Source of the DNA: JBDRHL01 sp043816955
Lineage (GTDB): Bacteria; Planctomycetota; Phycisphaerae; Sedimentisphaerales; CAYZTY01
Length of the DNA: 5,440 bases
NCBI GenBank assembly: GCA_043816955.1
Contig: JBDRHL010000060.1
Location: forward strand, 1 to 5,440
Reading direction: 5' to 3'
The notes under the pieces are model-generated. The model was not told the origin of the DNA. It ran no database searches and saw nothing but the letters and a program-made list of their open reading frames with translations. This document shows positions 5,126-5,440 of the stretch, one piece after another (the stretch's first letter is position 1; every line of letters begins with the position of its first letter). The translations under genes and the position numbers were made by a program.

Positions 5126-5440
5126 ATGTTGATTGAAGAGATAGCAGAAAACGTTGCAGAGCTTGTGGAGAAATTGAATTTTGCTGAAAAAGTACAACGG
5201 TCTCTGGATTTGATTAAGCGAGCTTATCAGGAGTATGGAGACAGCCTTGTTGTTGCAAACAGCCTTGGTAAGGATTCGAGTGTTATCTGGGATTTGGCTA
5301 AAAGGGTAAGTCCGAAGATTCGCGGTTTCATTATAACCACAAGGTTCAAGCCTCCTGAAACTAAACAGTTTATGGCTAATGAAGTTGCACGGTTCCCTGA
5401 GCTGAAGGTTTACAGCAACGACGAAGAAATCCCGGATAAG
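5126..5440 (+). CDS. CysH-like PAPS/APS reductase family protein, partial
   Basis: The first 105 residues of a PP-loop protein that continues past the window. The family (phosphoadenosine phosphosulfate reductase, PF01507) binds adenylyl-sulfate nucleotides and includes CysH reductases and CysD, so a cytoplasmic role in sulfate assimilation is likely. Residues 1-40 are helical. A nucleotide-binding PP-loop follows (VVANSLGKDSSV, about 42-53), then strand FIITTRFKPPET (68-79) and a second strand LKVYSND (93-99). The PP-loop has SLGKDS where CysD has SGGKDS, and TTRFKPPET replaces the usual DTGxxFPET of CysH, so it is an atypical member. The ATG at 5126 has AGGGG at 5111-5115, ten bases upstream; an in-frame GTG at 5120 is too close to that site. 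Probably co-transcribed with the DUF2061 gene. The exact reaction cannot be assigned without the C-terminal half. Confidence 0.78.
   Translation, partial: MLIEEIAENVAELVEKLNFAEKVQRSLDLIKRAYQEYGDSLVVANSLGKDSSVIWDLAKRVSPKIRGFIITTRFKPPETKQFMANEVARFPELKVYSNDEEIPDK

Noticed and set aside
1..5440. CRISPR arrays, tRNA or rRNA genes
   Set aside because: No regularly spaced repeats and no tRNA- or rRNA-like sequence was recognised on either strand by eye.

Overview
This window is an insertion-sequence landing zone in a bacterial genome. Two complete, unrelated DDE-type insertion sequences lie next to each other and take up about 4.67 of the 5.44 kb. Little host sequence remains: about 140 bases at the left edge, 68 bases between the two elements, and about 560 bases at the right edge. 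The three-gene IS66 element has the gene types common in Gram-negative bacteria. The element pair and a sulfur-metabolism neighbourhood would suit a Desulfobacterota-like or other environmental Gram-negative host, but this is a weak inference because no taxonomic marker gene is present.

Layout: (1) 1-141 is left host flank with no recognisable gene, a 38-codon-plus open frame ending at 123, and a GC-rich imperfect hairpin. (2) 142-2803 is an IS66-family element of 2662 bp, bounded by 20-bp inverted repeats with one mismatch. It carries tnpA (229-636), tnpB (633-1004, start overlapping the tnpA stop) and the transposase gene tnpC (1065-2729), all on the plus strand, with a plausible sigma-70 promoter just inside the left end. 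(3) 2804-2871 is a 68-bp host remnant. Its minus strand carries an AGGAGG site and ATG followed by 18 codons that run into the IS66 end. (4) 2872-4880 is a 2009-bp IS1634-like element with perfect 19-bp inverted repeats and one minus-strand transposase gene. (5) 4881-5086 is a DUF2061 small membrane protein gene whose first codons were displaced by the IS1634-like element. (6) 5126-5440 is the start of a PAPS/APS-reductase-type (CysH-like) PP-loop gene cut by the window edge.

Functionally, the two right-hand genes look like a short operon (39-bp gap, same strand, good ribosome binding site on the second). Their pairing fits sulfate activation or reduction, since DUF2061 proteins are known as neighbours or fusion partners of such enzymes. 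The IS1634-like element now lies between these genes and any native upstream promoter. Neither element has a recognisable target-site duplication, so rearrangement or deletion next to the insertions is likely, or the insertions are old. I do not see a new multi-gene system. The most informative points are the damaged flanks, the truncated minus-strand gene start, internal repeats in both elements, and the atypical active-site motifs of the CysH-like protein.
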